From: Palsa-461 sp036844945
Lineage (GTDB): Bacteria; Actinomycetota; Acidimicrobiia; Acidimicrobiales; RAAP-2
Length of the DNA: 64,000 bases
Assembly: GCA_036844945.1 (NCBI GenBank)
Contig: DAIUEV010000009.1
Span: forward strand, 9,695-73,694
Direction: 5' to 3'
Shown: one piece after another, positions 1 to 9,239 of the stretch
Position numbering within the stretch: the first letter of the stretch is position 1
How the letters are laid out: every line of letters starts with the position of its first letter
Program-made: the position numbers and the translations under genes
The notes under the pieces: generated by a model
Databases searched by the model: none
The model's input: the letters and a program-made list of their open reading frames with translations, nothing else
Told to the model about the DNA's origin: nothing

Positions 1-423
1 GAGCACGACGTCAAGACCCTGGGTGACGCCGCAGCGGAAGCCCTCGTGACAAGGGTCCGCGCCTCGGTGGCGCGGGCGAGTTCGGCGTCTCTCGACGAGC
101 TGACCAAGGAGTTGTCCGAGCCCATTGAGTCGATATCGCTCAGGTCATGGCCCTTTGACTTCCCGAAGGAGATCTCCGTCCAACGCCGGGCACCCTGGGC
201 AAGCCGCGCCGACTCGGTGATGTACCTGGAAGTGCTCGCGGAACTGGCATACCAGCGGGAATGGGCGCTCCATCTATATGACGCGAAACACGTCGAGAGT
301 CAGGCCCGCATTGTTCTCGGGGCGCGGGCCGAGGAGATCCTCCATGGCCCGAAAGCTCGTTTGGGGCCGCCCTGGACCAAAGATCATCGGACCGCCCTCG
401 CGGCAACGGTCGTGGCTGGCTGA
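1..423 (+). CDS. unidentified protein, 5' end outside window
   Basis: An open frame runs in from the window edge and ends at a TGA at 421-423, giving at least 140 residues. I do not recognise the family. The visible part is soluble and Arg/Ala-rich with mixed helical character and no membrane segment. Its last 80 bases overlap the next gene, which has its own good ribosome binding site, so either translation is coupled or this frame has decayed at its 3' end. The locus next to it is a degraded glycosyltransferase cluster, which makes decay plausible. The opposite-strand frame here looks like a shadow. Confidence 0.45.
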   Translation, partial: EHDVKTLGDAAAEALVTRVRASVARASSASLDELTKELSEPIESISLRSWPFDFPKEISVQRRAPWASRADSVMYLEVLAELAYQREWALHLYDAKHVESQARIVLGARAEEILHGPKARLGPPWTKDHRTALAATVVAG

Positions 424-766
424 GCTGGTGGATTTCGGGCCCGTGCATGGAGCGATCGAGGCGGGCTACGAACCCCAGATCGAGCCTGCCGCGGTTGTCC
501 ACTACCGCCTCCACTGGCGCCCGGGACGGGTCCTCGGCCGCGGGTTTGTGGATGGACAAGCGGGGCCGGCGCTCTACGTGCGGCATCGCTCGGTCGGGAT
601 ACAGCCACCCACTGCAGCCGAGGTGCGGCAGCGATACCGCCACATGGCCCGGGGGGCCATGACCGACGTCTGGTCTGCGACGACCCGGGTCAACTGGCTC
701 TACGAGTTGGGGTGCTGCGTCGGAAGGACCGACGCCTCTGTCCGCCACGGGGTCCGGTACCTGTGA
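344..766 (+). CDS. C-terminal fragment of a family 2 glycosyltransferase (probable remnant)
   Basis: The start is the ATG at 344, preceded by GAGGAG at 331-336. The 140-residue product lacks a nucleotide-sugar binding domain. Residues about 40-85 (AIEAGYEP, then AAVVHYRLHWRPG, then a Gly/Arg stretch) look like the C-terminal end of GT2 enzymes, where a 'RxxxAGY...PdAVVhYR' segment follows the catalytic core. I infer a GT2 gene that lost its N-terminal two thirds. It ends with a TGA that overlaps the GTG start of the GT4 gene (GTGA), so it may still be translated in coupling with it. The family call rests on motif resemblance only. Confidence 0.5.
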   Translation: MARKLVWGRPGPKIIGPPSRQRSWLAELVDFGPVHGAIEAGYEPQIEPAAVVHYRLHWRPGRVLGRGFVDGQAGPALYVRHRSVGIQPPTAAEVRQRYRHMARGAMTDVWSATTRVNWLYELGCCVGRTDASVRHGVRYL

Positions 767-1941
767 GGATCCTCTTCGCCGGGAAACAGCACTTCGAGGT
801 GGGCGGCATCGAACGCAACACCGACCAACTCGCCCGCCGCCTTGGCGCCCTCGGCCACGACGTCGCGGTGGTGGCTCCTCCGAAGAATCTGCCGCCCCTG
901 ATGGGCTCGGGAAGACGCGGAGGGGTCGAGCCGCTCGACATGGGTGGCTACCGGGTGTGGGTCGCCTCCCAGGTGTCGCCGGAACAGGCTCTGCACCAGG
1001 TCCTCGAGCGGTGGCGGCCCGACGTCGTCGTCGTGAACGCGGGCGGCCGGTGGTTCCACGATTGGACGCGCGGGCTTGTGAGGGCGGCTCGCGACCGCAT
1101 CCCGTGTGTGCTCTTCCTGCACGACACGTTCGCGCTCGAGCTCTTGGACGAGCCGATGATCGAACCCCAGGTGGTGTGGGGGTGTGCGGACACGAAGACG
1201 GTGGCCGCCTGGGCGGCGGGATTCACCGCGATCACGGTGCCGCCGCTCGTCGAGCCCGACCTGTACCGGACCGAGCCGACGGGCGGGGTCGTCCTCTTCG
1301 TCAACCCCGTGACGGAGAAGGGCGTCCGGGTCGCGATCACGCTGGCGGCCTCGCGGCCGGACATCCCCTTCGTCTTCCTCCGCTCCTGGAACCTGCCTCC
1401 GCGCTACCTGCATGAGCTGCAGGGAATGGCCGCCAGCCTCGGGAACGTCGAGGTGACCGGACCGGTCGACGATGCCCGTGAGCACTACGCCCGCACCCGC
1501 CTCCTGCTCGCCCCATACGACGACCTCTCCCGGCCCCGGGTGGTCACCGAGGCCCAGGTGAGCGGGATCCCGGCCCTTGCTTACGACGATGAGGGTTTCC
1601 GCGAGGTCGTCGGCGCCGGCGGGATCCTCGTGCCTCGGGAGGCCGGGATCGGCGGGTGGCTGCGCGGCCTCGGGGTCCTGTGGGACGACGACGAGGCCCA
1701 CCGACGGTACTCGGCGGCCGCTCGCGAACGCGTGGAGCGGGACGACGTGCGCCCCGAGGTCATCGTCGCCAGGGTTGAGGAGTCGCTCAGGGACGCCAGG
1801 GAACGGTTCTGGGCGAAGCGCCGCCGACCGGCACCGGCGGGTGCTCCCCTCGTCAGCGTGCTCGTCCCCGTGCACCAGGGCGCCGCGACCATCAACCAGC
1901 AGCTCGAGGCGCTCACCCACCAGACCTACGGCGGCGACTAG
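763..1941 (+). CDS. family 4 glycosyltransferase with a truncated GT2 N-terminus at its C-terminal end
   Basis: The product begins VRILFAGKQHFEVGGIERN, the usual opening of a GT-B family 4 glycosyltransferase. It uses a GTG that overlaps the previous stop (GTGA). Residues 1-360 form the two Rossmann-like halves, with a donor-site region VVTEAQVSGIPALAYD (GT4 enzymes usually have an E-x7-E pair here). After a basic linker the protein restarts as a GT2 domain (PLVSVLVPVHQGAATI) and is cut by TAG at 1939. The frame past the TAG still reads ELLICDNGC, the next conserved GT2 block. The GT4 part looks intact. The enzyme probably glycosylates a cell-surface polymer, substrate unknown. Confidence 0.75.
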   Translation: MRILFAGKQHFEVGGIERNTDQLARRLGALGHDVAVVAPPKNLPPLMGSGRRGGVEPLDMGGYRVWVASQVSPEQALHQVLERWRPDVVVVNAGGRWFHDWTRGLVRAARDRIPCVLFLHDTFALELLDEPMIEPQVVWGCADTKTVAAWAAGFTAITVPPLVEPDLYRTEPTGGVVLFVNPVTEKGVRVAITLAASRPDIPFVFLRSWNLPPRYLHELQGMAASLGNVEVTGPVDDAREHYARTRLLLAPYDDLSRPRVVTEAQVSGIPALAYDDEGFREVVGAGGILVPREAGIGGWLRGLGVLWDDDEAHRRYSAAARERVERDDVRPEVIVARVEESLRDARERFWAKRRRPAPAGAPLVSVLVPVHQGAATINQQLEALTHQTYGGD

Positions 1942-2016
1942 GAGCTCTTGATCTGTGACAACGGCTGCACCGCCGGGACCCCCGGGCGGGTGCTTTCCTG
2001 GCGGGGCTCCCGCTGA
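1834..2016 (+). pseudogene. GT2 N-terminal domain interrupted by an in-frame TAG
   Basis: From about 1846 the frame encodes a standard GT2 opening, PLVSVLVPVHQGAATINQQL, followed by QTYGGD, then TAG at 1939-1941, then ELLICDNGC in the same frame. GT2 enzymes usually have an aromatic residue at the position of the TAG, so one base change (TAC or TTC to TAG) explains the stop. The frame then loses GT2 similarity and stops at 2014-2016, so the rest of the domain has been deleted as well. Confidence 0.7.
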
Positions 2017-2019
2017 GCG

Positions 2020-2283
2020 CTACTGGAGCAGGCCCTGCGCCGACAGCCGGTCGAGGCAGGCGGTGACGTGCGCGATCGGCGACTCCTCCAAGCCGAACCC
2101 CTCGGACAAGACCCGGGCGATCGACTCGGCGCTCGTCTGCCCGTCACACATCGTGAAGACGATCGCGGCGGTCGAGTTCAGGTGGTGGACCCGGTCGGTC
2201 GCCGAGTCGTAGATGATGAGCCCGTCGTTCACCTCGTTCACCTCGAGGTTGTCCACGACGGCCGGGAACTGCCCGTCTGCCAC
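2020..2283 (-). CDS. PqqD-family small protein
   Basis: This 87-residue protein has the PqqD fold signature: an N-terminal beta region ending in GLIIYDSATDRVHHLNSTAA, then IVFTMCDGQTS and a winged-helix C-terminus. PqqD proteins bind precursor peptides and hand them to radical SAM or other modifying enzymes, and stand-alone versions also sit in polysaccharide clusters. The start is set at GTG 2283 because no ATG lies in frame, and a CACAAT box ends six bases before it, compatible with a leaderless transcript. No substrate peptide lies beside it. A radical SAM gene starts at the other end of the window, about 61 kb away, so a link is only speculation. Confidence 0.75.
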   Translation of the reverse strand: MADGQFPAVVDNLEVNEVNDGLIIYDSATDRVHHLNSTAAIVFTMCDGQTSAESIARVLSEGFGLEESPIAHVTACLDRLSAQGLLQ

Positions 2284-2289
2284 GGGGCC

Positions 2290-2295
2290 ATTGTG
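2290..2295 (-). promoter_or_regulatory. possible -10 box, PqqD-like gene
   Basis: CACAAT on the minus strand ends six bases before GTG 2283. It deviates from TANNNT at the first base, so this is the weakest of the leaderless-type boxes. Confidence 0.3.
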
Positions 2296-2371
2296 GCCGG
2301 TCGGTCGACGGGCCCCGAATACGAACCGGCAGCGGGCGGCCGACGCGCGCCCCGTCGCCCTGACGGTGGGC

Positions 2372-2926
2372 TCAACGAGCGAGCAGCGCCGAGACGGTCC
2401 GCGCCAGCCGGTCGACGTCGACCGGTGCCGTCGTGTCGAGGCTGACGAGCTCGCCCACGCCCATCGGCCGGTCGAACTCGGCGAGGAGCTCGGGGTCGAG
2501 CACCGGGAGCACGTGGGCGCGATGGTGGCCTTCCCCGGCGGCCCGGGCCGCATACCGGCGGGCGGCCTCCTCGGGCGGGCACGAGCAGTAGACCTCGACG
2601 ACGGTACCGCCGAGGGCGCGGAGGCGCTCCTGCTCGTAGGCGCTCGCCGGCCGGAAGTTGGCCTCGAGGACCACGGCCGGGCACTGCGCCGCCACGCTCC
2701 AGAGGACCTCCATGGCGGCGGCCCCGACGCGGCGGGACCAGGCGAGGTCCGCCACCGGCGGGTCGAGGGCGTCCCAGAGCGCCTCCTTGATCAGGTCCTT
2801 GGCCAGAAGCGGCAGGCCGAGCAGTGGGGCCAAGCCGGTGGCGATCGTGGTCTTCCCCGCCCCCGGCGCGCCCGAGACGATCACCACCCGGCGTCCGGCG
2901 GCCTGCCCTTCGTGCGCCGTCCCCAC
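2372..2926 (-). CDS. P-loop kinase / AAA-type ATPase
   Basis: This 184-residue protein has a Walker A motif GAPGAGKTT at residues 19-27. It resembles small nucleoside, chloramphenicol-phosphotransferase-like or zeta-toxin-like kinases; the later segment VVLEANFRP and an Arg-rich lid (EEAARRYAAR) fit a phosphotransferase. The substrate cannot be told. The chosen start is GTG 2926, just after the VOC gene stop at 2941. An ATG at 3064 would force a 120-base overlap and adds only Pro/Arg-rich shadow-like sequence. No clear Shine-Dalgarno is visible, so the start is uncertain. Confidence 0.65.
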   Translation of the reverse strand: MGTAHEGQAAGRRVVIVSGAPGAGKTTIATGLAPLLGLPLLAKDLIKEALWDALDPPVADLAWSRRVGAAAMEVLWSVAAQCPAVVLEANFRPASAYEQERLRALGGTVVEVYCSCPPEEAARRYAARAAGEGHHRAHVLPVLDPELLAEFDRPMGVGELVSLDTTAPVDVDRLARTVSALLAR

Positions 2927-2940
2927 GGCCGGGTCGGGTC

Positions 2941-3438
2941 TCAGTCGGCCCGCAGGGGGGATCCGAACCGGATGCGGTTCCCGTCCGGATCGACGTGGGT
3001 TCCCTCCCGCTTGCCGTGGTCGGAGTCCTCCGGGCCCTCGACGCGGAGCCCGGCCCGCCGCCACTCCCCGGCCACCTCGTCGGCGTCGTGGCAGTGGATG
3101 TAGAGCGTGCCCGGGCGGGGCCCGAGCTCGGGATCGGCCGCGGCGAGATGGATCGTGAGATGTCGGTCCCGGTGCGCAAAGGCGTGGGCGTGGTCATGAG
3201 AATGGATCTCGAACCCCAGCTTCACGTAGTGGTCGGCGGCCCGTTCGACGTCGGCCACGGTGAAGACCGGCTCGAATCCGGTCACCATCCAACCCCCAGT
3301 GTGGGCGCGCTGTTGCGAGTCGCGTCTCGACTGAAGCCAGTCGAGACAGGCGTCACAGATCTTGATCTCCTCATGACAGTGGAGGGCGACCAATCCAACC
3401 CGTGACTCGCCGCAGCACGAGCACTCGGCGATTTCCAT
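2941..3438 (-). CDS. zinc-ribbon + VOC (glyoxalase/bleomycin-resistance fold) protein
   Basis: The first 35 residues carry a Cys cluster (Cys6, 8, 9, 21, 28, 31; ECSCCGE, HCHEE, ICDACLDWL) that looks like a small zinc-binding module. From about residue 53 a standard VOC domain follows (EPVFTVADVERAADHYVKLGFEI ... DPDGNRIRFG). Stand-alone VOC proteins of about 110 residues are common; the fused Cys module is unusual. VOC domains are metal-dependent isomerases, dioxygenases or drug-binding proteins, and this one cannot be assigned. TACGGT ends seven bases before ATG 3438, pointing to a leaderless transcript. Confidence 0.75.
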   Translation of the reverse strand: MEIAECSCCGESRVGLVALHCHEEIKICDACLDWLQSRRDSQQRAHTGGWMVTGFEPVFTVADVERAADHYVKLGFEIHSHDHAHAFAHRDRHLTIHLAAADPELGPRPGTLYIHCHDADEVAGEWRRAGLRVEGPEDSDHGKREGTHVDPDGNRIRFGSPLRAD

Positions 3439-3445
3439 GCCGGCG

Positions 3446-3451
3446 ACCGTA
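3446..3451 (-). promoter_or_regulatory. -10 box of a leaderless promoter, VOC gene
   Basis: TACGGT, seven bases before ATG 3438; no Shine-Dalgarno fits in between. Confidence 0.5.
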
Positions 3452-3488
3452 GTGCCGGCCCCCCGGGTCGGGCCGACCGGCTGGGCGC

Positions 3489-4448
3489 TCAGGCGTCGGT
3501 GGCCACCACTCGCCAGTAGGCGACGCCGAGCACCAGTGCGGCGAGGGCGAGAAAGATGGCCGCCTCAATCCCCTGGAAGGCCCAGAACCGATGCCCGGGC
3601 TGGTATGTGAACACCCGGGCGAACCCCGAATGATTGAGGCAGCTGAGGAGGCCCTGGCTGCTGCCGTGTTTCGCACAGGGCGGATTGGACGGCGTGACCT
3701 GGGCCAGGGCGTGCGTGCCCCGCCCGGGGAGCGCGCGTCCCGGACCGGTGATCGACTGGGACAACACCCAGTCCGTGTTGGGTAGGCCACTCGAGGTGAG
3801 CGACTGCCGTGCGGTGAGCGGCGACTGGTAGCGAGGTCGCAGGTAGAGGGTCACCAGAACCCGAACCGCCACGAAGCCGGTGAGCGCTGTCACGATGGCC
3901 GGCAGCACCCGCCGGAAGACCGCTCCCGCCGCGACCCCGAGTGCCATGGCGAAGACTGCGTAGGCGATCGGCACGATCCCCTGGATGTCGAACTGGCCAG
4001 GGGTGAACGCGCCGCCGTTGAGGGCGTTCTCCGGGGCCCGCCACCACGTGACCAACACGGCGACGATCGCGCCCCACGTTGCCGCGGCGCCGAGAAGCCA
4101 CCCCACGTTGACCGAGAGCCAGCGCCGGCGGGTGACCCCCTGTGTCCAAGCCAGATCCTGGGTTCCGTTCTCGAATTCCCGCGCGACCATCGGCGCGCCG
4201 ATCAGCATCCCAAAGAGCGCGGGCAGGACGACGGTGGCACTCACGAGGTTCTTGACGAACCCGTCTCCCTGGAAGAGGGTGCGCCCGAGCAACGCGCACG
4301 AGTGGCTGGCGCCACATGTCGACAGTGCCGAGTGGTACTCATTGGCCATCACGACGCCGGTAATGGCGAGCACGACCGCGAGCCCGAGCAATCCAACCGA
4401 GCCGACCGTCCCCTGGCCGCGGTGGAGGCGCCACACGAGTGCGTTCAC
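3489..4448 (-). CDS. ABC transporter permease
   Basis: The 319-residue protein has about six hydrophobic segments, with an N-terminal helix (VGLLGLAVVLAITGVVMA), a large exported loop containing two Cys, a LLGAAATWGAIVAVLV helix and a last helix at the C-terminus. The sequence VAREFENGTQDLAWTQGVTRRRWL is typical of ABC-2-type permeases that belong to GntR-controlled exporters. It starts at GTG 4448, overlapping the ATPase stop by four bases (GTGA), so the two are translated in coupling. It probably exports a lipid, peptide or drug together with the ATPase at 4445-5350; the substrate is unknown. Confidence 0.85.
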   Translation of the reverse strand: MNALVWRLHRGQGTVGSVGLLGLAVVLAITGVVMANEYHSALSTCGASHSCALLGRTLFQGDGFVKNLVSATVVLPALFGMLIGAPMVAREFENGTQDLAWTQGVTRRRWLSVNVGWLLGAAATWGAIVAVLVTWWRAPENALNGGAFTPGQFDIQGIVPIAYAVFAMALGVAAGAVFRRVLPAIVTALTGFVAVRVLVTLYLRPRYQSPLTARQSLTSSGLPNTDWVLSQSITGPGRALPGRGTHALAQVTPSNPPCAKHGSSQGLLSCLNHSGFARVFTYQPGHRFWAFQGIEAAIFLALAALVLGVAYWRVVATDA

Positions 4449-5350
4449 GATGCCCTCCCGACGAGGCTCATGGGCCCCGCGCTCAACTCGGTCTCGGCGC
4501 CCATGTAGGCGAGCACGATCTCCTCGAGGCCGATCTCTTGGATCTGCCAGTCGGGGTCGTGCCGGGGGCCGACCGTCCGGACCACGGCGGTCGTCTGCCG
4601 CTCGGTATGGGTGGCCCGGACCACCTCGAAGCGCCGGCGGAGCTCGGCATCGGTACACCGGTGCCCCGTCACCAGACGGTGGGTCGCGAGGATCTCGTCC
4701 ATGTCCCCGCAGAGCTGGGTGTGGCCGCGGGCGAGGAGGATCAAGTGGTCGCAGATCCGCTCGAGGTCGTGTACGAGGTGCGAGGAGAGCAGGACGGTGA
4801 GGTCGCCGTCGGCCACCACCTCGGCCAGCGAAGCGAGGAACTCGCGTCGGGCGAGGGGGTCGAGCGCGGCGACCGGCTCGTCGAGAAGCAGCACCCGCGG
4901 GCGCTTGGCCAGGGTGAGCGCCAGGGCGACCTGGGCGCGTTGGCCCCCCGACAGCTTCGCCACCGGAAGGTCGAGCGGGATGGAGAGCGTGCCGAGCCGC
5001 GCCCGGGCGACATCGGGTTCCCAGCGGACGTTCATGCCGGCCAGCGCCCGGAGGTGTTCGTCGGCGCTCAGGCGCCGGTAGAGAGGTGCGTCCTGGGCGA
5101 GAAACCCGACGTCGGCGAGGAACTCGGACCGCTGTGCCGGCGCCCGGCCGGTCACCTCGGCGCGCCCGGCGCTCGGGGCCCGCAGACCGACGAGCAGCCG
5201 CAGGAGGGTCGTCTTGCCGGCACCGTTCGGTCCGACGAGGGCCGAGAGCCGTCCCACGGGAACCGACACGCTGCAGTCCTCGAGGGCCCAGCGTTGGGCG
5301 AACCGCTTGCCGAGGCCGGACGTCTCGATGGCAAAGTGGGGAGCGGTCAC
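4445..5350 (-). CDS. ABC transporter ATP-binding protein
   Basis: The 301-residue protein carries Walker A GPNGAGKTT at residues 40-48, the signature LSGGQRAQ, Walker B RVLLLDEP and the switch His in LLSSHLVHDL. The order and length match ABC-2 exporter ATPases such as YtrB/CcmA types. The start is GTG 5350, overlapping the regulator's TGA. With the GntR regulator before it and the permease after it, this forms a three-gene operon joined by two GTGA overlaps. It energises the permease at 3489-4448 at the cytoplasmic membrane. Confidence 0.92.
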   Translation of the reverse strand: MTAPHFAIETSGLGKRFAQRWALEDCSVSVPVGRLSALVGPNGAGKTTLLRLLVGLRAPSAGRAEVTGRAPAQRSEFLADVGFLAQDAPLYRRLSADEHLRALAGMNVRWEPDVARARLGTLSIPLDLPVAKLSGGQRAQVALALTLAKRPRVLLLDEPVAALDPLARREFLASLAEVVADGDLTVLLSSHLVHDLERICDHLILLARGHTQLCGDMDEILATHRLVTGHRCTDAELRRRFEVVRATHTERQTTAVVRTVGPRHDPDWQIQEIGLEEIVLAYMGAETELSAGPMSLVGRAS

Positions 5351-5763
5351 GCCACTCCCCTCTCGGTCCGGTCCTGAAGGCCCGAGCGCATCAGGGCTTC
5401 GATGGCGCGGTCGTCGAGCCCCGCTTCGCGGGCGCTCTCGACCCAGCGTTCGAGGCGGCGGGCCAGCCGGGCGTGGATGTCGGGCGGCGGGCCAGCCGGG
5501 CGGCCCACGACGAACGTGCCCACCCCCTGGCGACCCTCGACCAGGCCCCGGCTCTCGAGCTCTCGGTACGCCTTGAGCACGGTGTTCGGATTGATGACGA
5601 CTTCGGCGACGACCTGCTTCACCGTGGGGAGCTGGTCGCCCGGCTGCAGCATCCCCACTTGCAACGCCTGTTCGACCTGTTGGACGAGCTGGAGGTAGGG
5701 CGGGACACCCGAGGTGCTGTTGAGCTGGAACCCGATCGTCTGCCTCAGCAGTTCACTAGTCAT
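5347..5763 (-). CDS. GntR-family (YtrA-type) transcriptional regulator
   Basis: This 138-residue protein has a winged-helix DNA-binding domain (VPPYLQLVQQVEQALQVGMLQPGDQLPTVKQ ... NPNTVLKAYRELESRGLVEGRQGVGTFV) and a short C-terminal helical tail, the size and pattern of YtrA-subfamily regulators. These usually repress the ABC transporter operon they head. Here the ATG at 5763 lies in the loop of a perfect inverted repeat (5751-5772), and a TATAGT box ends seven bases upstream. The mRNA is therefore probably leaderless and the repressor can cover its own promoter and start codon. Confidence 0.92.
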   Translation of the reverse strand: MTSELLRQTIGFQLNSTSGVPPYLQLVQQVEQALQVGMLQPGDQLPTVKQVVAEVVINPNTVLKAYRELESRGLVEGRQGVGTFVVGRPAGPPPDIHARLARRLERWVESAREAGLDDRAIEALMRSGLQDRTERGVA

Positions 5764-5772
5764 CTAGTGAAC
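5751..5772 (-). promoter_or_regulatory. perfect inverted repeat across the gntR start codon (probable autoregulatory operator)
   Basis: Arms GTTCACTAG (5751-5759) and CTAGTGAAC (5764-5772) are perfect reverse complements around TCAT. The CAT is the complement of the ATG start codon. The right arm overlaps the last two bases of the TATAGT box. YtrA/GntR proteins bind palindromes of this kind upstream of their own operons, so occupancy here would block transcription. Confidence 0.75.
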
Positions 5773-5799
5773 TATATATCAGCCGGCCGCCGATGGGAA
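5771..5799 (-). promoter_or_regulatory. gntR-ABC operon promoter
   Basis: On the minus strand TATAGT (5776-5771) lies 17 bp after TTCCCA (5799-5794), a four-of-six match to TTGACA. The -10 box ends seven bases before the ATG, so the transcript would begin at or next to the start codon. Confidence 0.6.
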
Positions 5800-5824
5800 G
5801 CCCCTCCCGAGACGGCCGCGTCGG

Positions 5825-7327
<1,503 letters not shown>

Positions 7328-7474
7328 AGCGGTCCTCCTGCACCCAGGCGCCCGCCGCACCTGCCGACGGCACGCCAGCCGCCGACGTCGCTTTGTCCAT
7401 GCTAGAGGACCGCCGCCAGGTCCCGGCCTCACCCGGTCCGGCCGGGCCCTTCCTCGGGGTTCCCGGCCCCTTGG

Positions 7475-7480
7475 TAGCGT
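7475..7480 (+). promoter_or_regulatory. possible -10 box with very short leader
   Basis: TAGCGT ends ten bases before ATG 7491, which would leave a leader of only three or four bases. Confidence 0.35.
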
Positions 7481-7490
7481 GAACGATCGA

Positions 7491-8816
7491 ATGTCTCGTC
7501 TCACAGACATCGAGCTCACGAGCCAGACCTCCGATGGCGCGTGGACCTGGCGGGCCGCCGGGGCCCGCCAACCGCGGGGCACCGTGTCGGGCGACCTCAT
7601 CGGGACCGGTGGCCGCGTCGGCGCCGTGCTCCGGGCCGAGCTCGAGTCCGGGCTCGACGGGGTCGAGGTCATCTCGGTCTCGTCGCCGAGGCCGGTCCGG
7701 AGCGCGACCGACCGAACCCAGCGCATCGAGGTGCTCGGCGGCACCCGGCCCGAGCCGGGCGTGGTGGTTTCCCTCGCCCGTGGGTCGCGGCCGCGAGACC
7801 GTGACGGCGCACCCGAGGGCCGGGAGCGTCGTCCCCGGCGGGACGGAGGCGGGCGCCGAGAGGACCGTCCCGAAGGCGAGCGCCGAGGTCGTCGGGCCCC
7901 CGAGGGCGAGCGACGGCCCCGCGAGGACGACCGGCGGGGGCCCGGGAGGCGGCCGCCGACCACCGAACGCGAGGGTCGCGGGCCCCGGCCCGAGCGGGCC
8001 GCCGGCCCGCGGCGCGACGTCCGCCCGACCGTGTCGGCCGTCCACCGCAACGCCGCGCTGGCGGGCCTGCGGCCCGAGCAGCTGCCGGTGGCCGAGCAGC
8101 TGCTCCGGGGCGGGATCCCGGCGGTGCGTCAGGCGATCGAGGAGCAGAACGCGGCGGCCAGGGCGGCCGGCCAGCCCCCGGTGGCGCCGGATGCGCTGCT
8201 CGCGATGGCCGAGGAGCTGCTGCCGATCGTCAACCTGGCCGGTTGGAAGGACCGCGCCACCGCGGCGCAGAACGCCGGGCGGTCAATGCGTCTCCGGGAG
8301 CTGCGCGCCGTGGTGGCCTCATCGCGCACCGTGTCGCTGGACGACGAGGCGCGAGTGCTCGCCAAGGCCCTGCAGGACAGCCTGAACGAGCGAGTGACCC
8401 ATCTGCGCGAGGAGTGGGAGCGCCGCATCGAGTCGGCCCTCGAGGCCGACAAGGTGCTCGAGGGCCTGCAGGTCTCGGCCCGCCCGCCCGAGATGGCAAC
8501 GCGCTGCCCGGCCGAGCTCGCCGTGCGGCTCGCCCAGGCCGCGTCGGCGGCGATGACCGCCGAGCTGGCGGTCGACGAATGGCTGGCGCTGCTCGCGGCG
8601 GTCCTCGACTCCCCGGTCCGCCGGACCGTCCGCCCGGCCGGCCTTCCCGACGCCGACGAGGCCCGCAACGCGGCGCGCAAGGCGGCCGGTCTCGTCCCCG
8701 AGCTCGCCAAGCTGATCGGTCTTCCGATCCCGCCACCACCGCCGCGTCGGGCCAGTCCCCCGCCGCGGCGCCCGCTCAGCGGAGTGAGCGGTGGAGGACC
8801 AACAGCCGGGCCTTGA
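7491..8816 (+). CDS. conserved protein with Arg/Glu/Gly-rich linker, function unknown
   Basis: The 441-residue product has a folded N-terminal part (about 1-97), an extreme Arg/Glu/Gly/Pro-rich linker (about 99-177) and an alpha-helical C-terminal half rich in Ala, Leu and charged residues, ending in a Pro-rich tail. I do not recognise a named family. The basic low-complexity linker resembles those in RNA- or DNA-binding proteins. ATG 7491 is chosen; an in-frame GTG lies at 7479 but overlaps a TAGCGT box (7475-7480). Its 3' end overlaps the convergent GNAT gene by 41 bases. Confidence 0.65.
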   Translation: MSRLTDIELTSQTSDGAWTWRAAGARQPRGTVSGDLIGTGGRVGAVLRAELESGLDGVEVISVSSPRPVRSATDRTQRIEVLGGTRPEPGVVVSLARGSRPRDRDGAPEGRERRPRRDGGGRREDRPEGERRGRRAPEGERRPREDDRRGPGRRPPTTEREGRGPRPERAAGPRRDVRPTVSAVHRNAALAGLRPEQLPVAEQLLRGGIPAVRQAIEEQNAAARAAGQPPVAPDALLAMAEELLPIVNLAGWKDRATAAQNAGRSMRLRELRAVVASSRTVSLDDEARVLAKALQDSLNERVTHLREEWERRIESALEADKVLEGLQVSARPPEMATRCPAELAVRLAQAASAAMTAELAVDEWLALLAAVLDSPVRRTVRPAGLPDADEARNAARKAAGLVPELAKLIGLPIPPPPPRRASPPPRRPLSGVSGGGPTAGP

Positions 8817-9228
8817 ACCCGGCCGACTCGAGCAGCTGTTTGGTCGAGCGGTCCCCCGGCAGCGCCACCGCGTCGACGTCGGCGCACCCCCGTGACCTGA
8901 ACCACTCGACCAGCGCCTCGACCAGCCCCGCACCGACCCCCACCGCCCGCGCCCCGGGCTCGACGTAGAGGCACTCGATCCGGGCCGGGCCGTCGGACCG
9001 GGCCCAACCGGCGGCGACCCCGACCACCGCGCCGTCGAACGTGCCGACGAACAGCCGCGCGTCCTCGTCTCCGCCCCAACGCGCCACGAGGTCGGCCGCG
9101 TCGCTCCGGGTGGCGGCGGCGACGAGCAACGGCCCGCCCCGCTGGTCCTCGGCCGCCGCGAGCGCCTCGGCGACGAGGGCGCGGCACCGGTCGAGATCGG
9201 GTGGCGTCGCCCTGCGGACCGCCTCCAC
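8776..9228 (-). CDS. GNAT-family N-acetyltransferase
   Basis: The 150-residue protein shows the GNAT core: an N-terminal RRATPPDLDRCRALV, a central beta strand ARIECLYVEPGARAVGVGAGLVEAL (acetyl-CoA binding VxxxxRxxGxG pattern), and a C-terminal FKARLLVLHRSL strand. The substrate is unknown; small-molecule amines or protein N-termini are typical. It starts at GTG 9228, 11 bp after the stop of the upstream gene, and probably belongs to the DUF4193 operon. Confidence 0.85.
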   Translation of the reverse strand: MEAVRRATPPDLDRCRALVAEALAAAEDQRGGPLLVAAATRSDAADLVARWGGDEDARLFVGTFDGAVVGVAAGWARSDGPARIECLYVEPGARAVGVGAGLVEALVEWFRSRGCADVDAVALPGDRSTKQLLESAGFKARLLVLHRSLR

Positions 9229-9239
9229 CAGGCGCTCGC

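Noticed and set aside
140..748. Minus-strand frame of 202 codons opposite the glycosyltransferase fragment
   Set aside because: Pro/Arg/His-rich with no motif; the plus-strand fragment has a ribosome binding site and GT2-like motif.
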